Positions 1 through 7,290 are shown, counted from the stretch's first letter. The stretch is DNA of 44,604 nucleotides from Kocuria dechangensis (GCF_014636775.1 NZ_BMEQ01000027.1:1-44604); one strand, 5' to 3'. The notes: generated by a model from the sequence alone, not told the origin. Numbers and translations: made by a program.

Positions 1-188
1 ACCGCCTGCCCGCCCGCTCCTTCCCCCGCCTGCGCGCCATGGCCCCGGTGCTGGCCGACTACGACGGCGCCGCCGAGCTCGAGGCGGGCATCACCATCCT
101 GTTGGGCGGACTCGCCGCCCAGCTGCACCCCGCCAACCCCGGCAAACCCGAGGGTCAGCCGGGACTCTCCAACCAGTACGATGCCTGA
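1..188 (+). CDS. TetR-type regulator, C-terminal end (partial)
   Basis: An open frame enters at the left edge and stops at TGA 186-188, giving about 61 residues that begin RLPARSFPRLRAMAPVLADY. The stretch GAAELEAGITILLGGLAAQL has the look of the last amphipathic helix of a TetR C-terminal ligand and dimerisation domain, where an aromatic or leucine-rich helix of this kind ends the fold. The DNA-binding domain lies outside the window, so the family call rests on this helix alone. The next gene starts 22 bases downstream on the same strand. It could instead be the C-terminus of another helical protein. Confidence 0.5.
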   Translation, partial: RLPARSFPRLRAMAPVLADYDGAAELEAGITILLGGLAAQLHPANPGKPEGQPGLSNQYDA

Positions 189-210
189 CCCTTTGCCTCC
201 AGGAGTTGTC

Positions 211-471
211 ATGACCACCACCGCCTTTGACCACACCGCGCCTCATGAGCACCCCGTTCCCCTGCGGACACCGGGCAGCCGTCTGGGCCCTGGCGAGGAC
301 TTCCCCGAGGACCTGACCAGGCTGGGCATGGCGGAGCTGCAGGTGCTGCACTCCCGGATCACCCGCCAGCTCGACCACGACTACCTCACGGACCCCGCCG
401 GCCCGCATGCGGCCACCATGGACCGGTGCCAGGACCTGCAGGACGAACTCAACACCCGCGACACCGCATGA
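211..471 (+). CDS. Small conserved acidic protein (DUF6158-like), 86 aa
   Basis: The ATG at 211 follows CAGGAG at 200-205 with good spacing and is preferred to the in-frame ATG at 181, which overlaps the upstream stop. The protein begins MTTTAFDHTAPHEHPVPLR, then has a disordered lead and a helical core. The core elements LGMAELQVLHSRITRQLDHD and DRCQDLQDELNTRD resemble the short actinobacterial DUF6158 type, in which a 'leader, ELxxLH, R..L..E' pattern recurs. It has no signal peptide or membrane segment. No function is known. It sits 31 bases before the lipid kinase gene and may be co-transcribed with it. Confidence 0.6.
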   Translation: MTTTAFDHTAPHEHPVPLRTPGSRLGPGEDFPEDLTRLGMAELQVLHSRITRQLDHDYLTDPAGPHAATMDRCQDLQDELNTRDTA

Positions 472-502
472 CCCGCTGCGGGTCATCACAGACAGGCACA
501 CC

Positions 503-1429
503 ATGAACGCCACAGACCCCACCGACACCGCGGACCCCACTGCCCGTAGGTTCGACTCCATCTGCGTGATCTTCAACCCGAACAGCACCGGGGATGCCCC
601 CGAGGTGGCTCACCGGTTGCGCGAGCAGCTGGTGGAGAAGCTGCCCTACATCGTGGATATCCGCCTGCTGCCCACCGCCCACGCCGGGCACGCGGTGGAC
701 CTGGCGAAGGAGGCGGCCGCCACTCCGAACACCCTGGTGGTCTCGGTCAGCGGCGACGGGGGCTACCACGAGGTCGTCAACGGCGTCATGGCCGCCGGGG
801 ACACCAACACGGTGTGCGCGGTGGCCGCGGCCGGCAACGCCAACGACCACCAGCGCACCACCGCCCGGGCGCCGCTTCCCGAGGCCGTCGCCGCCGGGCG
901 GGTGCGGGACATGGACCTGCTGCACCTCACCGTCGGGGCCGGCCCTGAGGCGCAGGCCGTCTACGCCCATTCCTACATCGGCTTCGGGCTGACCCCGGTG
1001 GTGGCCATCGACATGGAGAAGGGCAACAAGGGCGCGCTCAAGGAGATGGTCTCGGTGGTGCGGACCTTCGCGAAGTACCGCCCCTTCCGCATCGAACACA
1101 CCGACGGAACCCGGGCCAAGATCGACAGCCTGGTCTTCGCCAACATCCCGCAGATGGCCAAGTACGCCACCTTGAGCGAGGCCGAGGACCGCCCGGCCGA
1201 CGGGAAGTTCGAGGTCATCCTCTTCCCCCACACCGCCAAGTGGAAGGTCCTGCTCAAAGCAGCCCGCGCCACCACCACCGGGCTGGGCGACCAGCCCAGT
1301 ATGGCCCGCTACGAGTTCACCACCCTCAAGCCCATCCCCTACCAGCTCGACGGGGAGGTCCGCTCCGCCCCGGCCCGCACCCGCATCCGGGTCGAGTCCG
1401 CCCCCTCGGCCCTGACCGTGATCGGCTGA
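503..1429 (+). CDS. Diacylglycerol kinase catalytic-domain protein (YegS/LCB5-like lipid kinase)
   Basis: This 308-aa protein belongs to the DAGK_cat superfamily, whose members phosphorylate diacylglycerol, sphingoid bases or related lipids at the inner membrane face. The N-terminal strand reads VIFNPNSTGD at about residues 22-31. The nucleotide loop reads SGDGGYHEVVNG at 83-94, a variant of the usual GGDGTxxEVxNG. AAAGNANDHQRT at 108-119 replaces the usual GTGNDFAR loop. The beta-rich C-terminal half runs to the stop. Start ATG 503 (MNATDPTDTADPT) was chosen over an upstream in-frame ATG at 407, which would overlap the preceding gene. The altered ATP-loop residues mean that substrate and activity are open. 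Known lipid kinases usually have a Thr after the GDG, so this may be a divergent or weakly active member. Confidence 0.85.
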   Translation: MNATDPTDTADPTARRFDSICVIFNPNSTGDAPEVAHRLREQLVEKLPYIVDIRLLPTAHAGHAVDLAKEAAATPNTLVVSVSGDGGYHEVVNGVMAAGDTNTVCAVAAAGNANDHQRTTARAPLPEAVAAGRVRDMDLLHLTVGAGPEAQAVYAHSYIGFGLTPVVAIDMEKGNKGALKEMVSVVRTFAKYRPFRIEHTDGTRAKIDSLVFANIPQMAKYATLSEAEDRPADGKFEVILFPHTAKWKVLLKAARATTTGLGDQPSMARYEFTTLKPIPYQLDGEVRSAPARTRIRVESAPSALTVIG

Positions 1430-1695
1430 TCGCTGCCGGCTTGTCGGGCGGACTTGAACCGGGCCTGTGGATCGTGGGGGTCCTCACCGTAGATCTCGCG
1501 CAGCTGGTTGATCCGGTGGCCGGCGGCCTGTTCGTGGAGGCCCTGTCGCCATGACGTCGGGTCCCGCAGGCGCCTCGTCCCTGGTGGGCGCCCACGGTAT
1601 CGGCCCCGGCAGCTGAAGGGAACAATGGTGGTATCGGCAGGCGGCAGGCCTGCCCACAGGGCAGGCCGCTCCAGGGGCTTGTCGGAGGAGAAGCC
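1430..1695. other. Intergenic stretch with a possible antisense gene relic
   Basis: No gene is called here. On the minus strand a frame through 1560-1430 reads WRQGLHEQAAGHRINQLREI and then YGEDPHDPQARFKSARQAGS. Its amino-acid texture is more like real coding sequence than the usual GC-rich shadow frame. It has no ATG, GTG or TTG start upstream in frame and runs into the lipid kinase antisense, so it may be a decayed gene end. GGAGGAG at 1684-1690 is the ribosome binding site of the next gene. Confidence 0.3.
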
Positions 1696-2412
1696 ATGGA
1701 ACCGGATCCGGCGGTGGCCGGGCTCAGTGCTGCCGTGGCCCGTGTCCACGAGGTGGTGCTGCATGCGCAGACGGCCGCCGAGGCGGTGAGCCAGCTGGTG
1801 GAGGTGGCACAGCAGCTGATCCCGCTGGCGGCCGGGGCCGGGATCTCCCTGGTGGACGAGGACGGGGTGTGCACCACCGTGGCGGCCACGGACCCGGTCG
1901 TGGCCGAGGCCGACGCGCTGCAGTACGAGCTCGGGGAGGGCCCGTGCCTGCGGGCCTGGGACACCGTGAGCATCCAGTACGTCCCCGACACCACCACCGA
2001 CCTGCGATGGCCGACCTGGTCCCAGACCGTGGCGGCAGCCGGGATCCGCTCCGCGCTCAGCGTCCCGCTGGTCGTTCAGGGCCAGGAGATCGGGGCGTTG
2101 CAGGTCTATGCCACCGAGCCCCACGCCTTCACCGGCCACGAGGAGCACCTGCTGAGCCTGCTCGCCGGCCCGGCCGCCGCCCTGCTGGGTGCTGCCCGCA
2201 CCCGGCGCCAGACCCGTCGCCTCGATGACACCCTGCAGGAGGCCGTGGCGGACCGGGACCGGATCGAACGCGCCGTGGGCGTGCTGATGGAACGCGGCCA
2301 CCTGGCCGAGTCCACCGCCCGCACCCGGCTGCTGAACACCGCCCGCGCCCAGGGGAAGACCCTCGCCCAGGCCGCCGACCACCTCCTGGACGACACCGAC
2401 CCCCCGGCCTGA
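1696..2412 (+). CDS. GAF-ANTAR regulator 1
   Basis: This 238-aa protein has a GAF sensor domain at about 15-150, with the block LQYELGEGPCLRAWD seen in actinobacterial GAF-ANTAR proteins. A C-terminal ANTAR domain at about 175-230 reads DRDRIERAVGVLMERGHLAE followed by a TLAQAADHLL end. ANTAR domains bind paired hexaloop RNA hairpins and act as antiterminators in nascent mRNA leaders. The GAF domain probably senses a small ligand or redox state. The start follows GGAGGAG six bases upstream. It is a paralogue of the two minus-strand GAF-ANTAR genes nearby (LQYELGEGPCL is identical in all three), but no small partner gene follows it. Confidence 0.9.
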   Translation: MEPDPAVAGLSAAVARVHEVVLHAQTAAEAVSQLVEVAQQLIPLAAGAGISLVDEDGVCTTVAATDPVVAEADALQYELGEGPCLRAWDTVSIQYVPDTTTDLRWPTWSQTVAAAGIRSALSVPLVVQGQEIGALQVYATEPHAFTGHEEHLLSLLAGPAAALLGAARTRRQTRRLDDTLQEAVADRDRIERAVGVLMERGHLAESTARTRLLNTARAQGKTLAQAADHLLDDTDPPA

Positions 2413-2481
2413 ACGACCACCGTGAGCAAGCGCCCCGGTGGCAGAACAACGACCAGGGCAGCGGCACCTGGTGGAAGTGCC

Positions 2482-2769
2482 TCAGTCCTCGGCGGCGTTG
2501 TCGCCGTCGACGAGGTCCGAGACGTAGGGGGCCCGGGGCCGGGGGATCCGGGCGATCAGCTCGTTGGCCGCATGGGCCAGCAGGTCCCGCTGGAACGGGG
2601 GCAGGGCGAAGGACTGGTGCAGGTAGGCGTCGACCTCGATCTCCCCGGCCTCCCCACCGAGACTGAAGTAGTGCAGCCACAGCTGGTCCCGGGCGATCCC
2701 GGCACGGTGGATGGCCTGGCGCAGCAGGCGGGCCTGTTCTCGGGCCACGGCGTCATCACCCACCAACAC
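2482..2769 (-). CDS. Small conserved acidic protein paired with GAF-ANTAR (copy A)
   Basis: This 95-aa protein starts at a GTG (2769) that overlaps the TAG stop of the upstream GAF-ANTAR gene as TAGTG, so translation is probably coupled. It reads MLVGDDAVAREQARLLRQAI and then has the blocks LWLHYFSLGGEAGEIEVDAY and FQRDLLAHAANELIARIP. Copy B (3635-3997) shares LWLHxFxLGGExGExEVDAYLHQ and the RDLLAHAANELI block at matching spacing. The strong conservation between copies and the retained stop/start arrangement support a real gene. I do not recognise the family, and no signal peptide, membrane segment or metal motif is visible. A role tied to the GAF-ANTAR partner is inferred from context only. 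Confidence 0.75.
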   Translation of the reverse strand: MLVGDDAVAREQARLLRQAIHRAGIARDQLWLHYFSLGGEAGEIEVDAYLHQSFALPPFQRDLLAHAANELIARIPRPRAPYVSDLVDGDNAAED

Positions 2770-3488
2770 TAGAATTCCGCGTCGGGGGAACCGGCCAGCA
2801 CCGACCGGGCGATCTCCAGCAGGGGACGGCCCTGGGCCCGGGAGGCCTCCAACAGCGCCACCCGGGCGTGGTGCTGCTCCAGACCGCGGCGTTCCATCAC
2901 GATCCCGGTGGCCACATCCACCGCCTGACGATCGGTCAGCGCGGTGCGCAGGGCCTGGCTGAGCTGGTGCGGGGCCTCGGAGGTCTGCGCGGCACCGAGC
3001 AGGGTCGCGGCCGCCGCGGCCAGCAGGCTCAGCCGCCGCTCGTCGGCGGCGGTGAACCCGTCGGCGGTGGTGGTGTAGACCTTCAGCGCCCCGATGCAGT
3101 GGCCCTTGTACAGCATCGGCGCGCTCATCGCCGAGCGGACCCCCAACGGGAGCACCCCCGCGCACCAGGCCGGCCACCGGGTCTCGGTGGCGGTGTCGTC
3201 CACCCGCTGCAAGGACTCGGTGGCCCACGCGCTCAGGCACGGGCCCTCGCCCAGCTCGTACTGCAAGGTGTCGCCGGCTTCGGCGACCGCGTCGGTGGTG
3301 CCGGTGGACATCGTGTACCCCTGGTCGTTGATCAGCGACGCCCCGGCACCGATCGCGGAGTCCACCACGTCCTGGGCGACCTCGGCCAGCTGCTCCACCG
3401 CCGAGGTCGCGCTCTCCCGGCTGAGCAGCATCCCGTGGATGCGGGCGAAGACCGTGGTCAGCTCCGTGCCCGAGAACTCGCTTTCCAT
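2769..3488 (-). CDS. GAF-ANTAR regulator 2 (pair A)
   Basis: This 239-aa protein starts at ATG 3488 (MESEFSGTELTTVFARIHGM). An in-frame ATG at 3575 is upstream but adds a low-complexity lead not shared with its paralogues. The GAF domain carries LQYELGEGPCLSAWATESLQ. The C-terminal ANTAR domain carries DRQAVDVATGIVMERRGLEQ followed by RVALLEASRAQGRPLLEIAR. It is close in sequence to regulator 3 (SAWAT, the IHGMLLS/IQGMLLS N-terminus, APHxLS linker), so the two arose by duplication. The downstream small gene overlaps its stop. It is likely an RNA-binding antiterminator controlled by its GAF domain; the ligand is unknown. Confidence 0.88.
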   Translation of the reverse strand: MESEFSGTELTTVFARIHGMLLSRESATSAVEQLAEVAQDVVDSAIGAGASLINDQGYTMSTGTTDAVAEAGDTLQYELGEGPCLSAWATESLQRVDDTATETRWPAWCAGVLPLGVRSAMSAPMLYKGHCIGALKVYTTTADGFTAADERRLSLLAAAAATLLGAAQTSEAPHQLSQALRTALTDRQAVDVATGIVMERRGLEQHHARVALLEASRAQGRPLLEIARSVLAGSPDAEF

Positions 3489-3634
3489 GGTGGCCTCCCG
3501 CAGCCCTGGAGGTCCTCCCGATTCCCTGCAGCCCGGTGGCACAAGGAGTGATCCGGTCGATGATTGGCCTCGCACCCCAGAATACTCCGATGCTCTCGGC
3601 GCTCAGGTGCCCGGCCTCGCGCGGCTCAGCCCCT

Positions 3635-3997
3635 TCACTGCTGTTCCATTCCCCCCGAGCCTGCCGCACCGTCGGTGCCGTCACCGTCGGTGCCCGGGGC
3701 CATCCCCCCGTGGTCACCGGCGCTGTCGCCCCGGTCACCGGCGACCACCTCGGAGGAGTAGGGGGCGTGACGGCCGGGCCGGTGGTCGATGAGCTCATTG
3801 GCCGCATGAGCCAACAGGTCGCGCTCGAAACGCGGCAATCCCAGAGCCTGGTGGAGATAGGCATCGACCTCCACCTCTCCCACCTCCCCACCCAGGCGAA
3901 AGGAGTGCAACCACAACGCCCCGACCCCGATCCCGCCCACCGCGAGAGCCAGGCGCAGGCCGCGGGCCTGCTCCGAGCCCACCTCGGCGTCGTCCAC
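3635..3997 (-). CDS. Small conserved acidic protein paired with GAF-ANTAR (copy B)
   Basis: This protein is about 120 aa. The GTG at 3997 is preceded by AAGGGA, six bases upstream, and lies 10 bases after the TAA of the upstream GAF-ANTAR gene. It has the same core as copy A (LWLHSFRLGGEVGEVEVDAY, FERDLLAHAANELIDHRP, R.APYSSEVV) and then a glycine/aspartate-rich tail of about 30 residues absent from copy A. That tail (DRGDSAGDHGGMAPGTDGDG) is probably disordered. The exact start is uncertain because no ATG is available; an alternative would begin a few residues upstream. Family and function were not recognised. Confidence 0.7.
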   Translation of the reverse strand: MDDAEVGSEQARGLRLALAVGGIGVGALWLHSFRLGGEVGEVEVDAYLHQALGLPRFERDLLAHAANELIDHRPGRHAPYSSEVVAGDRGDSAGDHGGMAPGTDGDGTDGAAGSGGMEQQ

Positions 3998-4007
3998 GAC
4001 GAATCCC

Positions 4008-4727
4008 TTAGCCTTCCCGGCCCGCCAGGCGGGCCAGGATCTGGCGGACGACCTGAGCCAGGGGCCGCTCCTGGAGCACAGCCTCGTCCAACAGTGCTGC
4101 CCGGGCCTCCTGAACGTCGGTGCCGTGACGCTCCATGAGCACCCCGACCGCGACCCCCACCTCCTGCCGGTCTGCCAAGGCCGCCTGCAAGGAGGCGCTG
4201 AGCCGGTGCGGGGCATCGGCGGGCTGGGCGCAGCCCAGCAGCACCGCCACCGCAGCCGCCAGCAGACCCAGAGTGCCCTCATCCTCCACGGTGAACGCGC
4301 CCGGGTCACCGGCGTAGACCTTCATCGCCCCCACCCGCCGGCCGCCGAGCACCAGAGGGGTGCTCAGCACCGAGCGGATGTCCTGAGCGTGGGCGGCCGC
4401 ATACCAGTCCGGCCAGCGGCTCTCGGGGGCGGTGTCGTCGATGCGCACCACTGCTGCGGTGGCCCAGGCGCTGAGACACGGGCCCTCTCCGAGCTCGTAC
4501 TGCAGGGCATCGGCGGCAGCGGTGAGGACGTCGGTGGCCCCGGTCGATCCCGCCCGGCCGGTGTCATCGAACAGCGAAGCCCCGGCACCCACGGCAGGAC
4601 CGATCACGGCGCGAGCCACCCGGGCGAGCTGATCCACCGCCGTGGTCGCGTTCGCCTGGCTCAAGAGCATGCCCTGGATGCGGGCGAAGGCCACCCTCAA
4701 CCCGGACACAGAAGGATCAGGGTCCAT
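4008..4727 (-). CDS. GAF-ANTAR regulator 3 (pair B)
   Basis: This 239-aa protein starts at ATG 4727 (MDPDPSVSGLRVAFARIQGM). The GAF domain carries LQYELGEGPCLSAWATAAVV. The ANTAR domain carries DRQEVGVAVGVLMERHGTDV followed by ARAALLDEAVLQERPLAQVV. It is the first gene of a four-gene minus-strand run (regulator 3, small protein B, regulator 2, small protein A) with gaps of 10 bases, 146 bases and an overlap. The start codon is the mirror of regulator 1 (MEPDPAVAGL versus MDPDPSVSGL), which again shows common descent. Confidence 0.88.
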   Translation of the reverse strand: MDPDPSVSGLRVAFARIQGMLLSQANATTAVDQLARVARAVIGPAVGAGASLFDDTGRAGSTGATDVLTAAADALQYELGEGPCLSAWATAAVVRIDDTAPESRWPDWYAAAHAQDIRSVLSTPLVLGGRRVGAMKVYAGDPGAFTVEDEGTLGLLAAAVAVLLGCAQPADAPHRLSASLQAALADRQEVGVAVGVLMERHGTDVQEARAALLDEAVLQERPLAQVVRQILARLAGREG

Positions 4728-5438
4728 GGGGTCTCCACCCGTCGTGACGACGACCGGAGTTCACGTCCTGGCCTCGGAAACCGCCCCGCACAGCGTGGCG
4801 CGTCTCCGCAGTTCGCCCTGGTCCTGACCTTTCAGCATACGCCGCATCCCAACAGGCACCACCGCTACCGGCCGCCATGGCCCACCGTTCGTGGCAACAC
4901 CATCCCCGAGCCCTGCGGCAATGCACCTGCAGGGGAACCCCATGTGCCACGCCGCAGTCCTTATAGTCACTTGAAGCTGCAGCAGTCCCTACTGCCTCAG
5001 CACGGACACTGACCCCGCCGTGACTTCGAGCATCAAACCACCGAGGGCGGGATCGATCACTACGGTTGTAGCGTGACGCGTTGTCGGCAGTTGTCGGTAT
5101 GTGTCCGGCCCGGGCCCACGACCCACAGTTTGCCGGGTGGACCCTGTCCACCCATGAAGCCGGCTGAGCCGACAAAGCACTCCTCATCCGGGTTTGAGAG
5201 ACCGCACGGCGACACGCTTCACAGCCGTGTCGTAGTAGTCTAATAAAACGACACGCCATGCTCGCGCAGATATCCCTCCCCTGGTCGCCTTAAGCCCTAT
5301 CGTGACCGAGGACGCGGTGGAGCTCTCCGCTGTGTGCAGGGTCGTCCGGGCGGCCCGGCAACCGCGGCGCTCACCCGCGGCCTGATCTTGAGCTGACCAA
5401 GGCGTGGTGATCGCCCGCCGCGCGAAGGAGTGCTGCAC
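4728..5438. other. Intergenic region between GAF-ANTAR operon and integrase
   Basis: No convincing gene was found; the open frames here have no ribosome binding site or recognisable motif. The region should hold the promoter of the minus-strand operon near 4730-4850 and that of the integrase near 5240-5420. An unusually AT-rich patch at 5236-5250 is flanked by three copies of CGACACG (listed separately). Confidence 0.4.
5210..5255. repeat. Three CGACACG motifs next to the integrase gene
   Basis: CGACACG occurs at 5210-5216, as its inverse complement CGTGTCG at 5226-5232, and again directly at 5249-5255. The first two form an inverted repeat with a 9-base spacer. The second and third are inverted across an AT-rich 16-base spacer (GTAGTAGTCTAATAAAA region). 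Tyrosine recombinases use core sites built from inverted arm sequences around a short spacer, and such sites often lie beside the integrase gene. A role as attachment or accessory site is inferred. Confidence 0.35.
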
Positions 5439-6488
5439 GTGGCCTTGCCGCCGACACCAACCGTGATCCCGCTTCACGAGGCGGTGGGCCGCTACCTGGA
5501 GTCCTGTCGGCGCAGGGCGGCGATCCGCCGGCTGTCGGCGGCCACCGTGGCCAACTACACCGTGGACCTGCACCGCTTCCTCGAACTCCTCCCTCAGGCC
5601 GGTGAGCACACCACCGAGTCGGTCACCGGCGCCCACGTCGACGAGGCGCTGCTGACCTACGCCAACACCGCCGACCACCGCCGCAGGGTTGTCCCTAGCG
5701 AGGTGGTGGAGGACCCGGGGAAGCGGGTGGCCGCCACCGATGCCGGCGCCAAGGCCCCGGGCTCGACCCTGCGGATGCGCCGGACCCTCTCGCGGTTCTT
5801 TGCCTACTGCGTGGAGCAGTCCTGGGCCACCGTCTCCCCGATGCGCACCTCCGAGATGGAGCCCAAGGACGAGGGGAAGCTGCGGGTGGAGCGCACCTCC
5901 CTGGACCTCGAGCAGGCCCAGGCCCTGCTCACCCATGGGCCCGGCAACGCCCAGAACAACCCGCACCACGACCGCGACGCCATCGCCCTGGGACTGCTGG
6001 GGGTCCTCGGCCTGCGGGCCGGGGAGATCGTCGCCCTGGACGCCGACCACCTCACCCGCGCCACCCCCAACAACCCGGGGTCGGTGCAGATCTACGGCAA
6101 GGGCCGCACCTGGCGCACCGTACCCCTCCCATCCTGGCTGGAGGAGTTGATCGTGGCCTACCGCACCCGTCTGGGCACCGGAGCCCCGGCCCCGCTGCTG
6201 CTCTCCCCCACGGGTAAGCGGCTGGCGGTGCGCGACATCGAACGGCTACTGGAGAGGGCCGTGAAGCGCACCAGGGCGGCCGATCCGGCCCGTGCGCGGG
6301 CGGTGGTCCCGCACGGGCTGCGCCACACCGCCGCGACCCTGATGCTGGCCGAGGGCTGGGACGTGAAAGTCGTCGCCCAACTGCTGGGCCACACCACGGT
6401 GCACACCACCTCCAAGTACCTCGACGAGCTCCCCGGAGAGCTGTCCGTGGCCGTCAACGCCCACCCGCTCACCCCGACCCAGGCCTGA
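5439..6488 (+). CDS. Tyrosine recombinase / phage-type integrase
   Basis: This 349-aa protein breaks and rejoins DNA through a tyrosine nucleophile. The GTG at 5439 (MALPPTPTVIPLHEAV) is chosen because AAGGAG ends nine bases upstream; the in-frame GTG at 5430 is inside that site. The N-terminal SAM-like core-binding domain covers about 10-145. The catalytic domain shows the first Arg in GLRAGEIVALDADHL, the beta-hairpin Lys in YGKGRTWRTVPLP, HGLRHTAATLML (H-x-x-R box) and LLGHTTVHTTSKYLDEL with the nucleophilic Tyr. All catalytic residues are present, so it looks active. Length and order resemble XerC/D-like or integron/plasmid integrases of actinobacteria. It lies at the left edge of the relic-rich island and may have brought part of it in. 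Confidence 0.92.
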   Translation: MALPPTPTVIPLHEAVGRYLESCRRRAAIRRLSAATVANYTVDLHRFLELLPQAGEHTTESVTGAHVDEALLTYANTADHRRRVVPSEVVEDPGKRVAATDAGAKAPGSTLRMRRTLSRFFAYCVEQSWATVSPMRTSEMEPKDEGKLRVERTSLDLEQAQALLTHGPGNAQNNPHHDRDAIALGLLGVLGLRAGEIVALDADHLTRATPNNPGSVQIYGKGRTWRTVPLPSWLEELIVAYRTRLGTGAPAPLLLSPTGKRLAVRDIERLLERAVKRTRAADPARARAVVPHGLRHTAATLMLAEGWDVKVVAQLLGHTTVHTTSKYLDELPGELSVAVNAHPLTPTQA

Positions 6489-6510
6489 CAGGTCTTTTCA
6501 GAACGATGTG

Positions 6511-6573
6511 CTCTCGATCTCCGTCGCCAGCTGCAGCTGGGTCAGGGCGGCCATGACGGTGAAGACGATCGCC
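6511..6573 (-). pseudogene. Serine recombinase scrap (relic 1)
   Basis: Read on the minus strand this short piece encodes IVFTVMAALTQLQLATEIES, which matches the segment MVFTVMAALAQMELEIKRER found in the longer recombinase relics of this window. That segment spans the end of the catalytic domain and the start of the long E helix. Nothing of the N-terminal catalytic serine or of the DNA-binding domain remains. It begins 22 bases after the integrase stop codon. Confidence 0.7.
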
Positions 6574-6632
6574 CCCCCTCAAGCCCCCAGCGGACGCCTC
6601 GCTGAGCTACTAACGACAACGCTCTGGACATG

Positions 6633-6668
6633 CATGTGCCTCCCGAGCCAAGGCTCGGGAGGCACATG
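6633..6668. terminator. Perfect 17-bp-arm hairpin
   Basis: Arms 6633-6649 (CATGTGCCTCCCGAGCC) and 6652-6668 pair perfectly around an AA loop. No T-run follows, as is common for actinobacterial terminators. It lies 145 bases downstream of the integrase stop, so it may end that transcript. It directly precedes a mini-ORF whose ATG (6666) is the last arm's end. Confidence 0.65.
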
Positions 6669-6764
6669 ATGCTTCGGGAAGGAAGCGAGCTACTTGGTCT
6701 GGCCCTCCGTGGCGAGGAGGTCGTCTACGACTACGTCCTCGCCAAGGAGGGTGAGCACAAGTAG
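6666..6764 (+). CDS. Possible 32-aa ORF between two hairpins
   Basis: ATG 6666 (then ATG 6669) opens a frame MMLREGSELLGLALRGEEVV that continues YDYVLAKEGEHK and stops at TAG 6762-6764. The acidic/basic C-terminus looks like a true protein end, so this may be the last part of a longer gene whose front was replaced by the hairpin. No ribosome binding site is accessible, because the start lies in the hairpin stem. Family not recognised. It could also be chance. Confidence 0.25.
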   Translation: MMLREGSELLGLALRGEEVVYDYVLAKEGEHK

Positions 6765-6809
6765 GCCCTGTTCCCCGGGCCGCTGAGAAGCAGGCCCGGT
6801 TGAGAACGC

Positions 6810-6841
6810 GGTGCCCCCTGAGCAGAGGCTCTGGGGGCACC
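6810..6841. terminator. Hairpin terminator candidate
   Basis: GGTGCCCCCTGAGC (6810-6823) pairs with GCTCTGGGGGCACC (6828-6841) around AGAG with one mismatch. It follows the 32-codon frame by 45 bases. Its shape and GC content resemble the hairpin at 6633-6668, so the two bracket the mini-ORF. Confidence 0.55.
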
Positions 6842-6974
6842 GTCGTACAAGGACGCCTCACGGCTGTTCTTGTCGGAAGCCATGCCTGCCACACTCCCTA
6901 CTGGTGACGGGTGCATCGATCAACAGACACCGGCGGGCGCGATACGCCCCACCGGATTCCGGAATATCGCCTGC

Positions 6975-7290
6975 TCAGACGCTCGGCACGGGCAGCTCCC
7001 GGATCCGCCGGTACAGGGTCGCCCGGGACATCCCGAGGTCGCGGGCAACCTGGGTGGCCGGCTCCCCGTCCTCGATGAGGCGGAGGGCGTTGCGGATCTG
7101 GGAGTCGGTAAAGGTCGGTCGCCGCCCGCCGAGGTCCTCGCCGGGGGCCCTCTGCTTGGCCACCGAGTCGGTGATCCGCTCCCGTTTGATCTCCAGCTCC
7201 ATCTGCGCCAGGACGGCCATGACGGTGAAGACCATCGAACCCATCGGGGTGCGGGTGTCCACGTCTCCCCCTGGAGGTCCAGACACCTCG
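6975..7290 (-). pseudogene. Serine recombinase C-terminal fragment (relic 2)
   Basis: This is the C-terminal part (about 100 residues) of a resolvase/invertase-type serine recombinase. It reads GGDVDTRTPMGSMVFTVMAV, then ELEIKRERITDSVAKQRAPG, a hinge GGRRPTFTDSQIRNALRL and the helix-turn-helix PATQVARDLGMSRATLYRRI, ending RELPVPSV. The N-terminal catalytic domain with the active serine is gone. The break is at a run of nine or ten C near 7291-7300. The intact family length is about 190 aa. It is the best preserved of six relics of the same gene type in the window. Confidence 0.85.

Larger units (their letters stand above)
6489..6974. other. Gap with hairpins, a mini-ORF and a recombinase scrap
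   Basis: No full gene is present. The gap holds a serine-recombinase fragment (6511-6573), two strong hairpins (6633-6668 and 6810-6841) and a 32-codon open frame between them (6666-6764), each listed on its own. Confidence 0.5.

Noticed and set aside
4717-5259. A 180-codon minus-strand frame before the integrase
   Set aside because: It has no ribosome binding site or recognisable motif, and its start lies inside the CGACACG array. It overlaps the GAF-ANTAR promoter region.
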